A stretch of DNA of 64,000 nucleotides, from the NCBI RefSeq assembly GCF_029784165.1, contig NC_073696.1, positions 232,513,771-232,577,770 on the forward strand. Reading direction: 5' to 3'. The notes under the pieces were generated by a model. It did not search any database, was not told the origin of the DNA, and was given only the letters and a program-made list of their open reading frames with translations. This document shows positions 34,123 to 45,132 of this stretch, in pieces. This DNA comes from Wyeomyia smithii. Lineage: Eukaryota > Arthropoda > Insecta > Diptera > Culicidae. Position 1 is the stretch's first letter, and the number at the start of each line of letters is the position of its first letter. The position numbers and the translations under genes were made by a program.

Positions 34123-35926
34123 TTAGATAAGATATTGACGTAACTTGCCTCTAATATACAGTTGTGCCGCTTTTTTGAACTTGGGTATATTGCGTTCTAA
34201 TTTCAATGCTTCTGGTAATGCGTTGTATCGGGCGTTGCCATAATACGTGAAGGTCTTTTTTCCAGTCTCCGTATTCTGTCGTAATACTAAGAGGTTAGCT
34301 CGATTTCTTGTTTCATGAGTATGGTCGGCTCGTCTTAGAACGTAATTATGGTGGATCCGTGAATTATGGAGAAGATTTTGCATGGTCACCACAGTTTGTA
34401 ATTCGCGTAAAGCTGCTATAGGGATAATCGAGTTGGGTGCATTAGAATATAGCTCCAGAGTTTCGTATAGCCGTGGTTTGCCATATACGATTTTGAGACA
34501 TCGATCCTGTGTTGTTTGAAGCGGCCTCAATACAGTTTTCGACGCAGCTCCCCAAATAGCGACCAGATACTGCAGTTTAGATTGTACAAATGCTTGGTAC
34601 ATAGTAATAAGCTGTTTTCGAGGTAGCAGATTTGATATTCTCCAGAACAAACCACAATATGAGCTAATACTGTTTCTTAAAATATCAACATGAGCGTGCC
34701 AGCTAAGTGCAGTATCGAATTTCAAGCCGAGATATTTGAAACTGTCTACTTTTTCTATTGTTGTTGTACCAACTTTCATATCATATACTTTGTCTTTTCA
34801 AGGTTTAGAGACAACAGATTTTCACCGAAAAACATCTGGAGTTTTTGCATATCTTCAGACATTTGATGAACTAAACAAGCGGAGTTTGTAGCTGTGTATG
34901 CCACAGATGTATCATCCGCAAATAATCTAGGTTTTCCATGCAAATGAAGTCTGGCAAGATCATTAATATAGAGCAAAATCAGTAGAGGCCCTAAGCTGCT
35001 CCCTTGTGGAACTCCAACCGTAATTGCTTTTCTGGAGCTTTCGGTACCGTTAATTGAGACATACTGAGATCTTCCCGACAGATGGCTCTTGAACAGAGCA
35101 TTAGCTATGCCCCGGATACCATAGTACTCCAGTTTTCTCAGTAATAGGTCATGATCAATGGTATCAAAAGCCTTCTTTAAATCTAAGAAGATTACGCCTG
35201 CAATTTTTCGTGTATCCATTGCCTGATAGATATCGTCAACGAGTTCACTAGCAGCTGTCCATGTATTTGAACCGGAACGAAACCCGAATTGGTGTTGGTA
35301 TATGATATTTTTACCTGGAGGTATTTGATAACTCTCGCCAACTCTCTCAGTGAGAAGTTTCTCGAACAGCTTACTCAGAACTGATAGGACGGATAACGGG
35401 CGGTAGTTGTTCAGTTCCATTTTACTCCCTGATTTATGAATTGGGACTACACGAGCAACTTTTAGATAATCTGGGTAAGTGCCTGTCGAAATACATTCAT
35501 TGAAGCTGTTTGCTACGAGAGGCGCAAAGATAGTGTGATGCGTCTTTATAAAGAAGGGTGAGATATCGTCATATCTTGGGCTTTTATTGACTTTTAAATT
35601 ATTTATCATAACAAGGACCGCTCGTACTGTTGCTGGCCGTAGGTATATGGACTGATTGACGTTTTGCAATGTTTTAAACTTATTTATGTCACGGCTGCTA
35701 GGAATGGTGGAGGCTAGCTGGGGTCCGATCGCACTAAAGAAATTATTAAATTTATCAGCAATTGTTTGTTCATCTGTGATTATACGTCCATCAATTGTTA
35801 GCTTTATAGAATCTTTGCCTTCTGATTTGCGCCCAAGCACTTTATTCATGTTACGCATTTTCCCCGTCATAGAGTATGCAAACGTTGATGATTTCAAAGA
35901 CTTGAAATGCGTCTTGAAATGACATC
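34123..35926 (-). pseudogene. RT of CR1/L2/Jockey-type element, frameshifted
   Basis: The first frame (35926-34776) runs from an MRNMNKVLGRK-like start of the RT region through NKSPRYDDISPFFIK, NYRPLSVLSVLSKLFEK, QFGFRSGSNT, IFLDLKKAFDTIDH (first catalytic D), VGVPQGSSLGPLL and LFADDTSVAY (catalytic DD) to LNLEKTKYMI, then stops. A second frame picks up at 34779 with VDSFKYLGLKFDTALSWHAHV and ends in the RT thumb and tail at 34123. The frames overlap by ATGA, and a few residues expected between them are missing, so a small deletion with frameshift occurred. Catalytic residues remain, but endonuclease and any ORF1 are absent. Confidence 0.88.
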
Positions 35927-35930
35927 ACGA

Positions 35931-36814
35931 TCTGTAAACTGCGTTAGAGAAAAACAAAAACATTCGCTTTCCTGCAAGACATCTAAAACACATACTCATT
36001 GGTTCATGGAAACTCATTTGCACCTGTTTGAAAATACAATACTCGTGCCTAACCAAACAATATTCGCAACTTCGGCAACTCTGGTCAGACAGTATTACAT
36101 ATTTCCATTTCAAGTAAACACTGGGGGACGAAACGAAAGTGTTTCTAATTAGACATTTGAGGTTGACGGTTGAGATTCTGATTATGTGTGGATGAAGGGG
36201 ACAAAAATGAACCTGATCGTTGCATCAATACAAATGCAGCGAGTGAAGTCTTGCTAACACATACATTACGGTGCTTGGTTGTATGTTATCCTCCAGAAAC
36301 ACATACAGGCGTGTGGCCGTCATAATTTTTATTACTTTTTGTTTGTTACTCTTTGTGTATAATGCGCAGTCATAAGACACAGTAAGTAATAAAAAATTGC
36401 CCTAAAGTAATAAAATGTTCCCTGTTTACGTTGGGTGTAGTATATTTATATTGAAAGACAACATCAATTTTTTTTGTGATACAAATATGAGTCATTTCAT
36501 ACCTTTTCCGATTCACTTCAAAATTACGATTCGTTATGCATCCTTTATCGAAGTTACCAAAACGCCGGAACCTCTTGAAGCTTCCCGGTACAACTTTCCC
36601 TCGCGTACCTCAGTCACAGCTCTTTCGAAATTGTTTGTCGTATATTTATGTTTGTTTTCTTCCATAAAATGCTGAAAACAAGAGTTAAAGTTCAACAATC
36701 TATGCATGCTACACACGCGGTACGGATTTCGATTCAAGGGATTAACAAGCATCAAAATCCGTACGGCACAGTTTTTGATTAATAAATACAATTTAAACTA
36801 TTTACCAGACAATA
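35931..36814. other. Spacer, no gene seen
   Basis: Frames of 60-86 codons on both strands without family features. ATAATTTTTATTACTTTTT near 36325 and its partial inverse near 36385 suggest a small unassigned inverted repeat. Confidence 0.35.
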
Positions 36815-36817
36815 TAC

Positions 36818-37000
36818 AGCTCGGGTGGAAGATGGTCTCGAGGTACGATGCTGGCCTAACAAGCCACTCGTTATAGGTTCGAGTCTCGTCTCGGAAGAGA
36901 CTGTTAGTGTCAGTAGGATCGTAGTGCTAGCCCCGCAATTGTCCTGTACACTAAATAGTCGGCTGCGAAGTCTGTGTATAAATAAACAGAAGGTCAAGTT
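36818..37000 (+). mobile_element. tRNA-related SINE, family A, copy 2
   Basis: Plus-strand copy with the tRNA-like head (GAGGTACGATGCTGGCCTAA), B box GGTTCGAGTC at about 36877, and the body through TCAGTAGGATCGTAG and GGCTGCGAAGTCTG to AGAAGGTCAAGTTC. The anticodon-arm 3' strand is mutated (GCCACT), so it is not a tRNA. Confidence 0.85.
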
Positions 37001-37985
37001 CAATCGATTTCAAAAAGATTCACAGAGTAAAACTCTTATATCCCACTTGAAAAACGTTTTTATCTAAAGAACATTTCCCAAGTGAATTCTCTAACGATGC
37101 GACGAAATGACAACTGAAACCGATACACGATTGATTTTTCTTTTTCAATATTTTTATTTCATGGCCTACTGGCGCATAGTTTAATTTAACAGAAGGCCAA
37201 CAGTTCAATGGACATGTTCATGTAACTATCATATGAATTTTCATTTTTTGAATGCTTACTGAACTGAAGAAAAACATCAAGGTATACGGATTTCGATACC
37301 CGGAAGCCCGTGCATTTCGATCCAGCACGAAAGATGCATTTCGGCTGCACTAACCTCTCGCGGTACAGTTACCTGATGCGGGGTTTGGCCACCATAATTA
37401 CAATCTTAAGTACATTCACTAAGAATAAGAATCATTGATGGCCGATCTAGAAACCAACAACGTTCTATGGCGCTGCATCTCTCTCCACCTAATGAAACGA
37501 AAGCATCTTGAAAAGATTTTGCAAGAATATTATTGCTCTAATTACAAATTCTTTTTACAAATACACACGAATGTTTCGTACACAAAAAACACAAAAAAAT
37601 ATGTGTTTCTACTAAAAAAAATAGCCGCGAGTCTGTTATGCAAATATTTTACCCATCGATCAACAAAATTATCACACACCTGTCCTACTTTCGAGAGAAG
37701 GAGTTAGCTTGTATATTTTCTGTCAAAACGCAGTTTCTTTAGAGGTCATCCATATTCCACGTGGAGAGATTTTCAACGATTCTGAACCCCACCCCCTCCC
37801 CCTCCGTGGACAACTGCCCATATAAATTCTAAAACAAACTGTATGGACCGTGGACATTAACCAATAATACTTTCTGTTATTTTATTGTTCACGATATGTT
37901 ATTGAAAATAAAATTTTCAATTGTTATAAGGCTACGTTATTGTCTAGAGGCGGAACATAACTTTATGAAAAAATACTACGATGGG
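37001..37985. other. Spacer with a C-rich repeat block
   Basis: Mostly AT-rich. At 37745-37860 there is CCACGTGGAGAG, a CCCCACCCCCTCCCCCTCC block and GACCGTGGACATTAA, which has the look of a common culicine repeat but no clear ends here. No gene. Confidence 0.35.
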
Positions 37986-38039
37986 TGCTCCCTAATCCGA
38001 CCACAGTCATTGGTGTTGACGGTACGACATTGTCGATTC

Positions 38040-38610
38040 AAAACTCGTCAGAGTTGATTCCAACCTTTTTTTATTTAATTTGAAAAAAACGGCGACTGAA
38101 GCGCATCGAGAATTGTAAAAAGTTTACGAAAATGGTGCATCTGGAGCCGTGATTGGTTCCGTCGCTTTAAAGATGGTAATTTCGATGCTATTCTATGCAT
38201 AACGCAGGAACAACTTGCTTCGACATTAGGAGTTACCTATCGTTTCCAAGCGATTTTTTATGCGATTGCAAGCTTTCCTCATGATTTGATCCCAAGGGAC
38301 GTTTAGCGTCATGGTCATGGTTCCACGTCGTTGGCTCGGCCAAATAATAAAATCTGCAATATATATGGTGTATATCTTGTGGAAACAGGTCGGTATGATT
38401 TGTTATGAGCTGTTGAAACCGAACGGGACCACCACTGGGGAATGATATCTACTTCAATCGATGAAAGAACTGTGCGAAAAACGGTCACAATACGAGCAGA
38501 GGCACGAACATGTAATTCTACTACATGACAACACTCGGCCTCAAGTTGTCAAGGTCGCATATACACGTTTGTCAACATAATGGGAGGCGGTTTGTTATAA
38601 TTACTAAAAT
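38040..38610 (+). pseudogene. Mariner transposase relic, multiple frames
   Basis: Fragments appear in order: KKTATEAHREL (38088), a stop, KVYENGAS, TQEELASTLGVTYR (38205-38245), PHDLIPRDV (38278-38305), YELLKPNGTTTG (38403-38440), LCEKRSQYEQRHEHVILLHDNTRPQVVK (about 38467-38550). LLHDNTRP is the second catalytic aspartate block of DD34D mariners. Many stops, frameshifts and a gap before it, and no third aspartate block, show a long-dead copy. The N-terminal part matches the scrap at 15.83 kb. Confidence 0.82.
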
Positions 38611-39012
38611 AATGGTAATGACCACGTGGGCACGATATGTCTTCTTAAACAATGCAAATCTACAAACAAAAAAACAATAGCTTATAACAAAAATTCAGCA
38701 AATATTCTAGTTTTAGAGTCGTTGTCAGCTATATTTTAGATGAATTTAGAATCATTTTAATCGTAACCTATACATTGTCTCGGGAAGGTTCTTCAAACAT
38801 GTTGGAGATGTTCAAGAATTTCAGATAAAATAGGATATATTTCATTTCTTTATATCTCGTTAGAAAAAGTACTTTTTTGAATTTTTCAGGATCATCTGAT
38901 ATTATTTATCATAAACTTTGTTGTAACTCTTTGAGGCACTTTCAACTAAGCTGTAAGCTAAATTTGGATTCAGTTTCATCCATGTATACCATTTTAAGCT
39001 AAAAAAGACCCT
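38611..39012. other. AT-rich spacer
   Basis: No supported gene or repeat boundary between the mariner relic and a SINE. Confidence 0.35.
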
Positions 39013-39140
39013 CCCAGCTGGTCACGAGGCACGATGCTGGCCTAACAAGCCAGTTGTCGTAGATTCGAGTCTCGGCTCGGGAGAGACTGTTAGTGTTAGT
39101 AGGATCGTAGCGCTGGCTCCGCAATTATCCTGTACACTTA
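39013..39140 (+). mobile_element. tRNA-related SINE, family A, copy 3 (3'-truncated)
   Basis: The tRNA-like head (CAGCTGGTCACGAGGCACG), intact CTGGC/GCCAG anticodon arm, B box with one change (GATTCGAGTC), and body to CTGTACACTTA. It stops before the GGCTGCGAAGTC part found in other copies. Confidence 0.82.
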
Positions 39141-39164
39141 ACCCGTAAAGACCCGGGACGGAAC

Positions 39165-39309
39165 TTGATTTTTGAAAATGCTCGTTCTCAGCACTTGAAC
39201 GGTCGGTTTAGGAAAACTTGGAATTTTATTCAAGGGGAATAGTTGCTCTATGTTTTGGTAAAGGTGCCACCCCTCTGGACTCCTCCACGCTTTCGTGAGA
39301 CGCAAATAA
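39165..39309. repeat. Left arm of an inverted repeat pair
   Basis: Inverse of 39633-39772, sharing AAAATGCTCGTTCTCAGCAC, GGAATTTTATTCAAGG, ATAGTTGCTCTATGTTTTGG and the CCACCCCTCTGGAC block at high identity. The pair encloses SINE copy 4. Non-coding. Confidence 0.85.
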
Positions 39310-39312
39310 AAA

Positions 39313-39527
39313 AAAAGCAAAGCCTTGGTGCTACATTCCGTATCGGAACTCGACCTTCTGTTTTCTTATACACAGACTTCGCAGCCAACTGTTAAGTGTA
39401 CAGGACAATTGCGGGGCTAGCGCTACGATCCTACTGACACTAACACAGTCTCTCCCGAGCCGAGACTCGAACCTACGACGACTGGCTTGTTAGGCCAGCA
39501 TCGTACCTCGAGACCAGCTGGGAGATT
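39313..39527 (-). mobile_element. tRNA-related SINE, family A, copy 4
   Basis: Full-length minus-strand copy from the tRNA head near 39527 (CCCAGCTGGTCTCGAGGTAC) with CTGGC/GCCAG anticodon arm and B box GGTTCGAGTC to the GGAATGTAGCACCAAGGC end near 39320. Best-preserved copy in the window. Confidence 0.88.
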
Positions 39528-39632
39528 TGAAAACTCCAAAATTCACTATTACATACCATATTTCATCAACCTGGCATGAAAATTTCCAGTGTTTGCTCAA
39601 TCTGTTTGAAAAATTAGAAAAAAACACAGACA

Positions 39633-39772
39633 TATTTGCGTCTCACAAAAACGGGGAGGGGTCCAGAGGGGTGGCAACTTTACCAAAACATAGAGCAACT
39701 ATTTACCTTGAATAAAATTCCAAGTTTTCCCAAATCGGCCGTTCCAGTGCTGAGAACGAGCATTTTCAAAAA
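39633..39772. repeat. Right arm of an inverted repeat pair
   Basis: Inverse partner of 39165-39309. Arms together with the enclosed SINE span about 0.6 kb. Confidence 0.85.
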
Positions 39773-40170
39773 ACATGTTAATTTTTTTTTGCCCTTTGAG
39801 GCTGAATTTGAATCATTTTCTTTTCGACTTAATCCTCTCGTAAAAATTTCCGTTCTCAAGCATTTTTAGTTAAGTCGGAATACCTAGTTTGCTTGCATCC
39901 GTTTTGACGTAGAACTACGTTTTACTTTAGCATACCACACAGGGATGCAAACTGAAAAACTGGGACGAAATTTGTCCCTTTTCAAATGCTTATAGGTCGG
40001 TTGGTTTTCAACCGATTTTTTTTCATTCTTGCAGCAATTGATTGGAAAATTATACACGCATCTGCCCAAATGCAGAAAAATGTTGTTAGAATCTATGAAC
40101 TATCGCACTATTGAAAATTGTCAAGCCTTGTTGAAATAAAAATAACGTCCTCTGATTGGTCGCTTACTTG

Positions 40171-40295
40171 CTGTGTGTGTATGATATGGTATCATGTGTG
40201 TATGTGTGTATGATATGGAATGATATGTGTATGGTATAATGATATGGTATGATGTGTGTGTGTCTATAATATGGTATGATTTGTGTGTGCCGTGT
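40171..40295. repeat. Degenerate tandem repeat (TGTGTATGATATGG-like)
   Basis: Repeated TGTGTGTATGATATGGTATC-like units of variable length. The minus-strand frames through it are repeat artefacts. Confidence 0.85.
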
Positions 40296-40380
40296 ATGGT
40301 TTTTAACTCGGCACGATCTGCTAACTGCTGAATCCGGTTCACGAAATTCACAACCCTTCATTAGTAGACATTATAACTCA

Positions 40381-40482
40381 TTACCCAAGTAAAAATATTG
40401 GTTTTATCAAAGTTTTATAGCGCTCAATACAGCCAAAAAGCGCTATAAAACTTTGATAAAAACAGTTGTGTTACTAGGGTAA
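40381..40482. mobile_element. 102-bp hairpin MITE with TTACCC ends
   Basis: TTACCCAAGTAA at the left and TTACTAGGGTAA at the right are inverted ends. Inside, 40402-40424 and 40439-40462 (TTTTATCAAAGTTTTATAGCGCT and inverse, given as a pattern) form a 23-bp perfect stem round a 14-base loop. Nested in the element at 39906-40527. Confidence 0.8.
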
Positions 40483-40527
40483 TGAAACACTCAATGCATT
40501 TGTTAATAGTGTACGTAGTTCTACGTC

Positions 40528-40872
40528 ATTTATGCGGTCGTGTCTTGGATACAACCTCCTACATTTTTCAAATAAATTATTTAATATATTGTATTTTAGG
40601 ATGAATTTTTATCTGCTTCTGTTTCTATTGAACCTACCTAACAAGCACTTTCCCGCCCATTTCGTCTAAGTTTGGATAATATTTTATTTTGACTTTTTCT
40701 ATCCAATTAACACGTTTTAAAGCATTATTTCCATTGTTGGCTTTTTCTAGCCTTTTCAATTTGGGATTAATTTCTATTGTGGCCTTTTCGCTGTTTTTTT
40801 TTTTTTATTATCGTAAGCTCATTTTTGCATATAAAAATCCACTAAACTGAGAACGGTGGTTGCATATTTCAT
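40528..40872. other. AT-rich spacer
   Basis: T-rich non-coding sequence; nothing supported. Confidence 0.4.
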
Positions 40873-41437
40873 AAGAAACAACTTTATCGAAGACACCATA
40901 CTTCTGTCAGTTTAAATGAACTTTGATGAGTTTTCTTTATATTGCCTCTTCAATTTTTTTTTAATATTCTACAAGTTTACCGAAGAAAGTTTTTTAATCT
41001 CTTATATTTATTCATTTTTTGAAGTTTTTCACAAAAATAATGCACTAATTTACTTACAGATACCTACACAGAGAGACAGCAAGAGACAAATGCAAATATC
41101 TGGATTGAATGATGTTTTATTTATACTTTAATATAGGAATGGTTTTGTCTGCAGATAATTGCAAATATATAGATATCGGTTAGAAAATAAGTGCATTGTT
41201 TTAGTACAAATCGTAAATAACCAAAGAAGTATAAGAGATAAAAATAAACTTTCTTTGGTAAAATTGTTTGTTTCTTTATAGAAAACAACATTGTAAAACA
41301 TAGAAAAATTGTAAAACATCACTATTGAATGTTTTATTGTAAAAATTGATTTTTAGTGACAATCTTTAGAAAACTCCGCAAACGTCCATTTAAATAGGCA
41401 AATAGAAGTATGGCGTCTTCAACAAAGTTGTTTCTTG
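40873..41437. repeat. 0.56-kb imperfect palindrome
   Basis: The left arm (40873-41075) starts AAGAAACAACTTTATCGAAG. The right arm (about 41165-41437) is its inverse (AAGAAACAACTTTGTTGAAG read from the right). Shared blocks in order are CCATACTTCT, GAGTTTTCT, TACCGAAGAAAGTTT, ATCTCTTAT and ATAATGCACT. The right arm has an insertion. The outer ends carry the ACAACTTT-CGAAGAC motif also seen at 2 and 61 kb. Non-coding foldback element or inverted duplication. Confidence 0.82.
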
Positions 41438-42035
41438 CAAACCGTGCTACAACTTTGTCGAACAAAGTGAATTTGTATATGCAGAAATGTAGAAAGTAAA
41501 ATTCGTTCCTGAATTTTAGGTGGATTAATTACAAACTTGCAACTTCTAAAAAATTAAAAATAATTAATGGATAAACTTTGTTGAAGGCACTACATCTCTA
41601 AAAACTTTTTTGGTCAAAATGGTTTAGATCACGTTTTTACAACTTTGGAAACAGTGATGTTTCATCACAGTAATCCGGAGAGAAGAAAATTTTAAGAACA
41701 GACCAGTTACCTGCGTTTTAACGTTGTCGGTTTGGGACGCTGCACGCTGCTATGTATTGATGCGACCAAGCAGCTAGAGCCTTGAAATTAACAATTGAAA
41801 TTATTATTAAGCAATGATGAAATTTGATTTATCACAGCACGAGCAAGGACTCGAATACTAATATTTCTAATTTTCGGAAAAATGAAAAAAAGTGTTGGTT
41901 CATTTACAGTTTTTTTTTCCACAACAAAGTTAAAAATTAGTTGTACACCTTATGAATCAAACCGTTCGTCCTCCTGATCCATATCATAACACGAGTGCAT
42001 TGGAGGAAGAAAATAGCAACATGACAAATATATTA
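41438..42035. other. AT-rich spacer with further ACAACTTTG motifs
   Basis: CTACAACTTTGTCGAAC at 41448 and AAACTTTGTTGAAGGCACTAC at 41573 (pattern) are further members of the dispersed motif. No gene. Confidence 0.45.
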
Positions 42036-42160
42036 GGGGGATTCATGTCGAGCTCGTAAACAAATACCCAGCCGTAAAAATACTCACCTCCATTGACGAG
42101 TAATGGAAGATACACAGTTTACGGCTCGGTATTCGTATACGAGCTCGATGTGAAGACCCC
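42036..42160. mobile_element. 125-bp palindromic MITE with GGGG ends and TA duplication
   Basis: Nearly the whole element is palindromic: ATGTCGAGCTCGTA-ACAAATACCCAGCCGTAAA on the left against the inverse TTTACGGCTCGGTATTCG-TACGAGCTCGATGTGAA on the right (shown as interrupted patterns), with a 34-base centre. TA flanks at 42034-42035 and 42161-42162. The end type resembles the 954-bp element at 20.0 kb. Confidence 0.82.
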
Positions 42161-42162
42161 TA

Positions 42163-45130
42163 TTGGTTTTAAGTTTGCGCAGATTGCAACCTCTTCCACG
42201 TAGCCTGTCAGATCGGAATCTCCAATATGTTTTATATTAAAATTGCCCCACGCACATGCATATATGCAAATCAGCAGAATAGCGAAGTGCGGAGTCAGAA
42301 AGAGGAAGCGTTACACACACCGGAGAACACTGTTCGAGGCCTTCGTCGGACGAGTATGTAAATTAGAGTGCAACTAAGTAGCACCCAGAACCCAGGGATT
42401 TTGCCGACGCAAAGATTTATCCCGTCTTGCGCTACATTAATTCCGCATAAATCAAGCAATTATTTTATTTTTCAACGTCATTTTGTTTAACGAAATTTGA
42501 CATTATGAGGTCTTTATTATCGATATCTTCGCGCTCTCGGTTGCCACGTCAGCCTACTAAGCCCTTGCGGTCGGTCGCCTGTTCTGGCCCTGCAAGCATA
42601 ATTACAGTTTCCATGTTCGCATAAATTCCCAGGGCATGCTGCGATGATGATTTCGTTCGGATCGGATCGACTCCGATGGATCCGCACCGTACCGGGGCTC
42701 GTGAATATTTTTTTTTTGGGATCGAAGCTGCCGGGGCAATTTTCGAAATAAATCATGTTGTTCATGTTCTCAGCTCTTTTTTTTGGTTTTCTGTTCGGTC
42801 CTGGTTACGCAGTGACTCCCAAGTGCTTGTTTCGTCAGGTTCCAGGTTTTTCCTCTCTCCCTCTCTCTGTCTCTCCACCCGGTGTTGCTTGTGGTTGAAA
42901 TTAAGAAATTACGATTTAATGACAGATAACAGTGCGTCATAAATTTGCACTTTCTCAATCCTGTTCGGAGTACGCCTTTTTACATATGCGTGACTATGTT
43001 TGTTTTGTTTGCTCGAAGAACGACAGACAAGGATGGAAATCTCCGAGCCTCTCATTGACTCGAAAAAGTGTAATTAGAGTGCCGAGTTGGAGCTGGAATC
43101 TCTCGTGTCCAGTGGGGAAAAGTCGAGTTATCAAGTTTGCGGAATAATTAACGACCATTAAAATCTGGCCTTAAAAAGTTTAACAAGTTCCCCTGATGTG
43201 TTCAAAGTTAACCGCAAATGCGTTGTGATTCGACGTGATTTTGATACTGCTTGAATCTTTTGATATCAAGTTGCGGATTTATTGCTACCGTAGCTCTCGA
43301 AGGCTAGGATTTTTTACTTCATACACCTTTAACTATGTTTGCAACCACAGCAGGGGTTCCATTTTTCGAGAATTAAATATTTGCTTCCAATCCAGTCGCT
43401 TGCTTAATCACAATATTTGCACTGGAGATCCTGATTACAGATTTTTACGTCGTGTCCAAACCACTATCTTAAGCTAACGACCAGCGATTCAAATTCAATT
43501 CAGGGCTGCTGCGGTCTGGCAAAACCCCTGGGGAAGTTGAAGGATGCATCACGACCGGGGTACGTGCGTAAGGAGTTTTAAGGTGGTCAACATATGGTTA
43601 TTATCGTCATCACTATTATCAGCGCTAAGATCCGCTCAAGATGACGGCCACGACGTCGACGAAAGGTAGTTTGTGTGGGGTTCTCTGTTTGCACAAGTAG
43701 AGCAGCCTTTTAATTTGCAGGTCCTACGCTAAATTAGGGTCATGAAGGAGGCAGTTTAATGACTTAATAACCGATTTCGGACGGCCTGCGAAAATCATCA
43801 AAACTTTTTGGTAGGCTTTTCATCGTTTCAGCCGAGCAACAAAAAACAAAGAGAGCGCAAGAGTGCGAAAGTATCGATTATCAAAAATGCCTGGCTCCAC
43901 GGATGGCAGAACCCTGACCGGGACCGACCACCGCCATCACGAAGAAGAGAAAACCGGACAGCTTGTTCGGAGAATTCTTTCCCTCCGAATCGCAGCGGCA
44001 AGTGATAACACTCACGCTAATTAAACATTGATAGTACTGTCGCGATAAGAGCTGGTGCAGCCTAAAACCGTGCGCTTTAATGCACTTTTCGCGGGTCAGA
44101 GCGCATATTTCAAGACCCCAGCATCGGGCAGCCGCTCTGACCCGATGATTTGTTTTGCATTTCATGAATTTCTTATCAGCTCGCAACAAGCGCGCAAGCA
44201 AAGCAAAGCAGGCTCAGGCGGTTTGGCCGCAACTCGCTGCATTTATCAACTGCCCGAAGCGGCAAGGTTTGAGGGCTTAAAACAACATTAAAACATTTTT
44301 AAATTAGCCAAAATGCTCGCATCGGCGAAGTCGGCTGAGTTCCGGTAAAATATGCTTCGCGTTGCGATTGCTGACAATTAAATATGGGACTCGCTTCGCC
44401 GGTGGAAATTGATAGCACTTTGACCTCGGTTGGAATCAGGAAATCGGTCGAGCCGAATTCGGTGCTGGCGCTGTTCATAATTTCCCTATTCCAATAAACC
44501 TCAACTTAAATATGTGCCATGCATAACTACATACATTTTTCGGAAAAAAATCTCCAACAAAACATTTCCATTGACACAATCTTACAATATTCGACAGAAG
44601 ATGCTTCGCCGCTTCGGCGAGAAAACAGAAATGATTTATTGCTTCGATTTTTTACCCAAATTTTTGTTACCCAAAATTTGTTACCCAAATAAACGAACAC
44701 CCCGGGGAAGCTGGTTTCCAGAAGCCACCAAAGATCTACATCATACAGGGGCGAAACATTGGCTTGTCGAAGCAGCAGCAGCAGCAGTGACGGTGAGGTG
44801 CGAATATACGAGCTGAGAAACGTTATCGAATCGATGCCTTTATGAATTTAAATTCATGATTTAAAGGGTTCCCACTCCTTGGGAAGGCGATCGAGCTTCT
44901 TCGAATAGGATGAATTTTTTGACACGTATGTGACATGATTGGGCCACAAATTATGCTTAACAGAGCTGTTGTTTGCACACAATTCATGTTATGTGTAAGA
45001 AGGATTTTTTAAAATATATGCAAATAATTATTGAATAATTGGTGTAGAATAACGTCAAAACAGTTTTAGCTTAATGAAGCTTGTTACTCAAAATCGGTTT
45101 TTGATTTGCGATTTGTTTTCGTTTCAGTAT
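42163..45130. other. Unique-looking GC-richer island
   Basis: Mixed but GC-richer sequence without transposon ends. Frames up to about 106 codons have no features. A CTCTCTCCCTCTCTCTGTCTC tract near 42851 and a GCAGCAGCAGCAGCAG tract at 44779 explain some low-complexity frames. Candidate conserved non-coding DNA by composition only. Confidence 0.35.
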
Positions 45131-45132
45131 TA

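Larger units (their letters stand above)
33405..35930 (-). mobile_element. 5'-truncated non-LTR retrotransposon
   Basis: It holds a broken RT gene (34123-35926) followed on the minus strand by about 700 bases of non-coding sequence with two good hairpins (33536-33571 and 33448-33490), then AATAAATG and an A-rich tail at 33440-33405. I take the tail as the element's 3' end. The 5' limit near 35926-35930 is where the protein similarity stops; no endonuclease domain is present. The extent of the 3' untranslated part is inference. Confidence 0.65.
39906..40527. mobile_element. Repeat with GACGTAGAACTACGT palindromic ends
   Basis: The left end GACGTAGAACTACGT (39906-39920) is mirrored by GTACGTAGTTCTACGTC at 40511-40527. 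The interior has the segment shared with 6270-6345 and the GAAAATTGTCAAGCC ... GATTGGTCGC segment shared with 13355-13410. A degenerate TGTGTATGATATGG tract and a hairpin MITE lie inside. Probably one non-autonomous repeat family with relics at 6.3 and 13.4 kb; the full family consensus is not available here. Confidence 0.5.
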
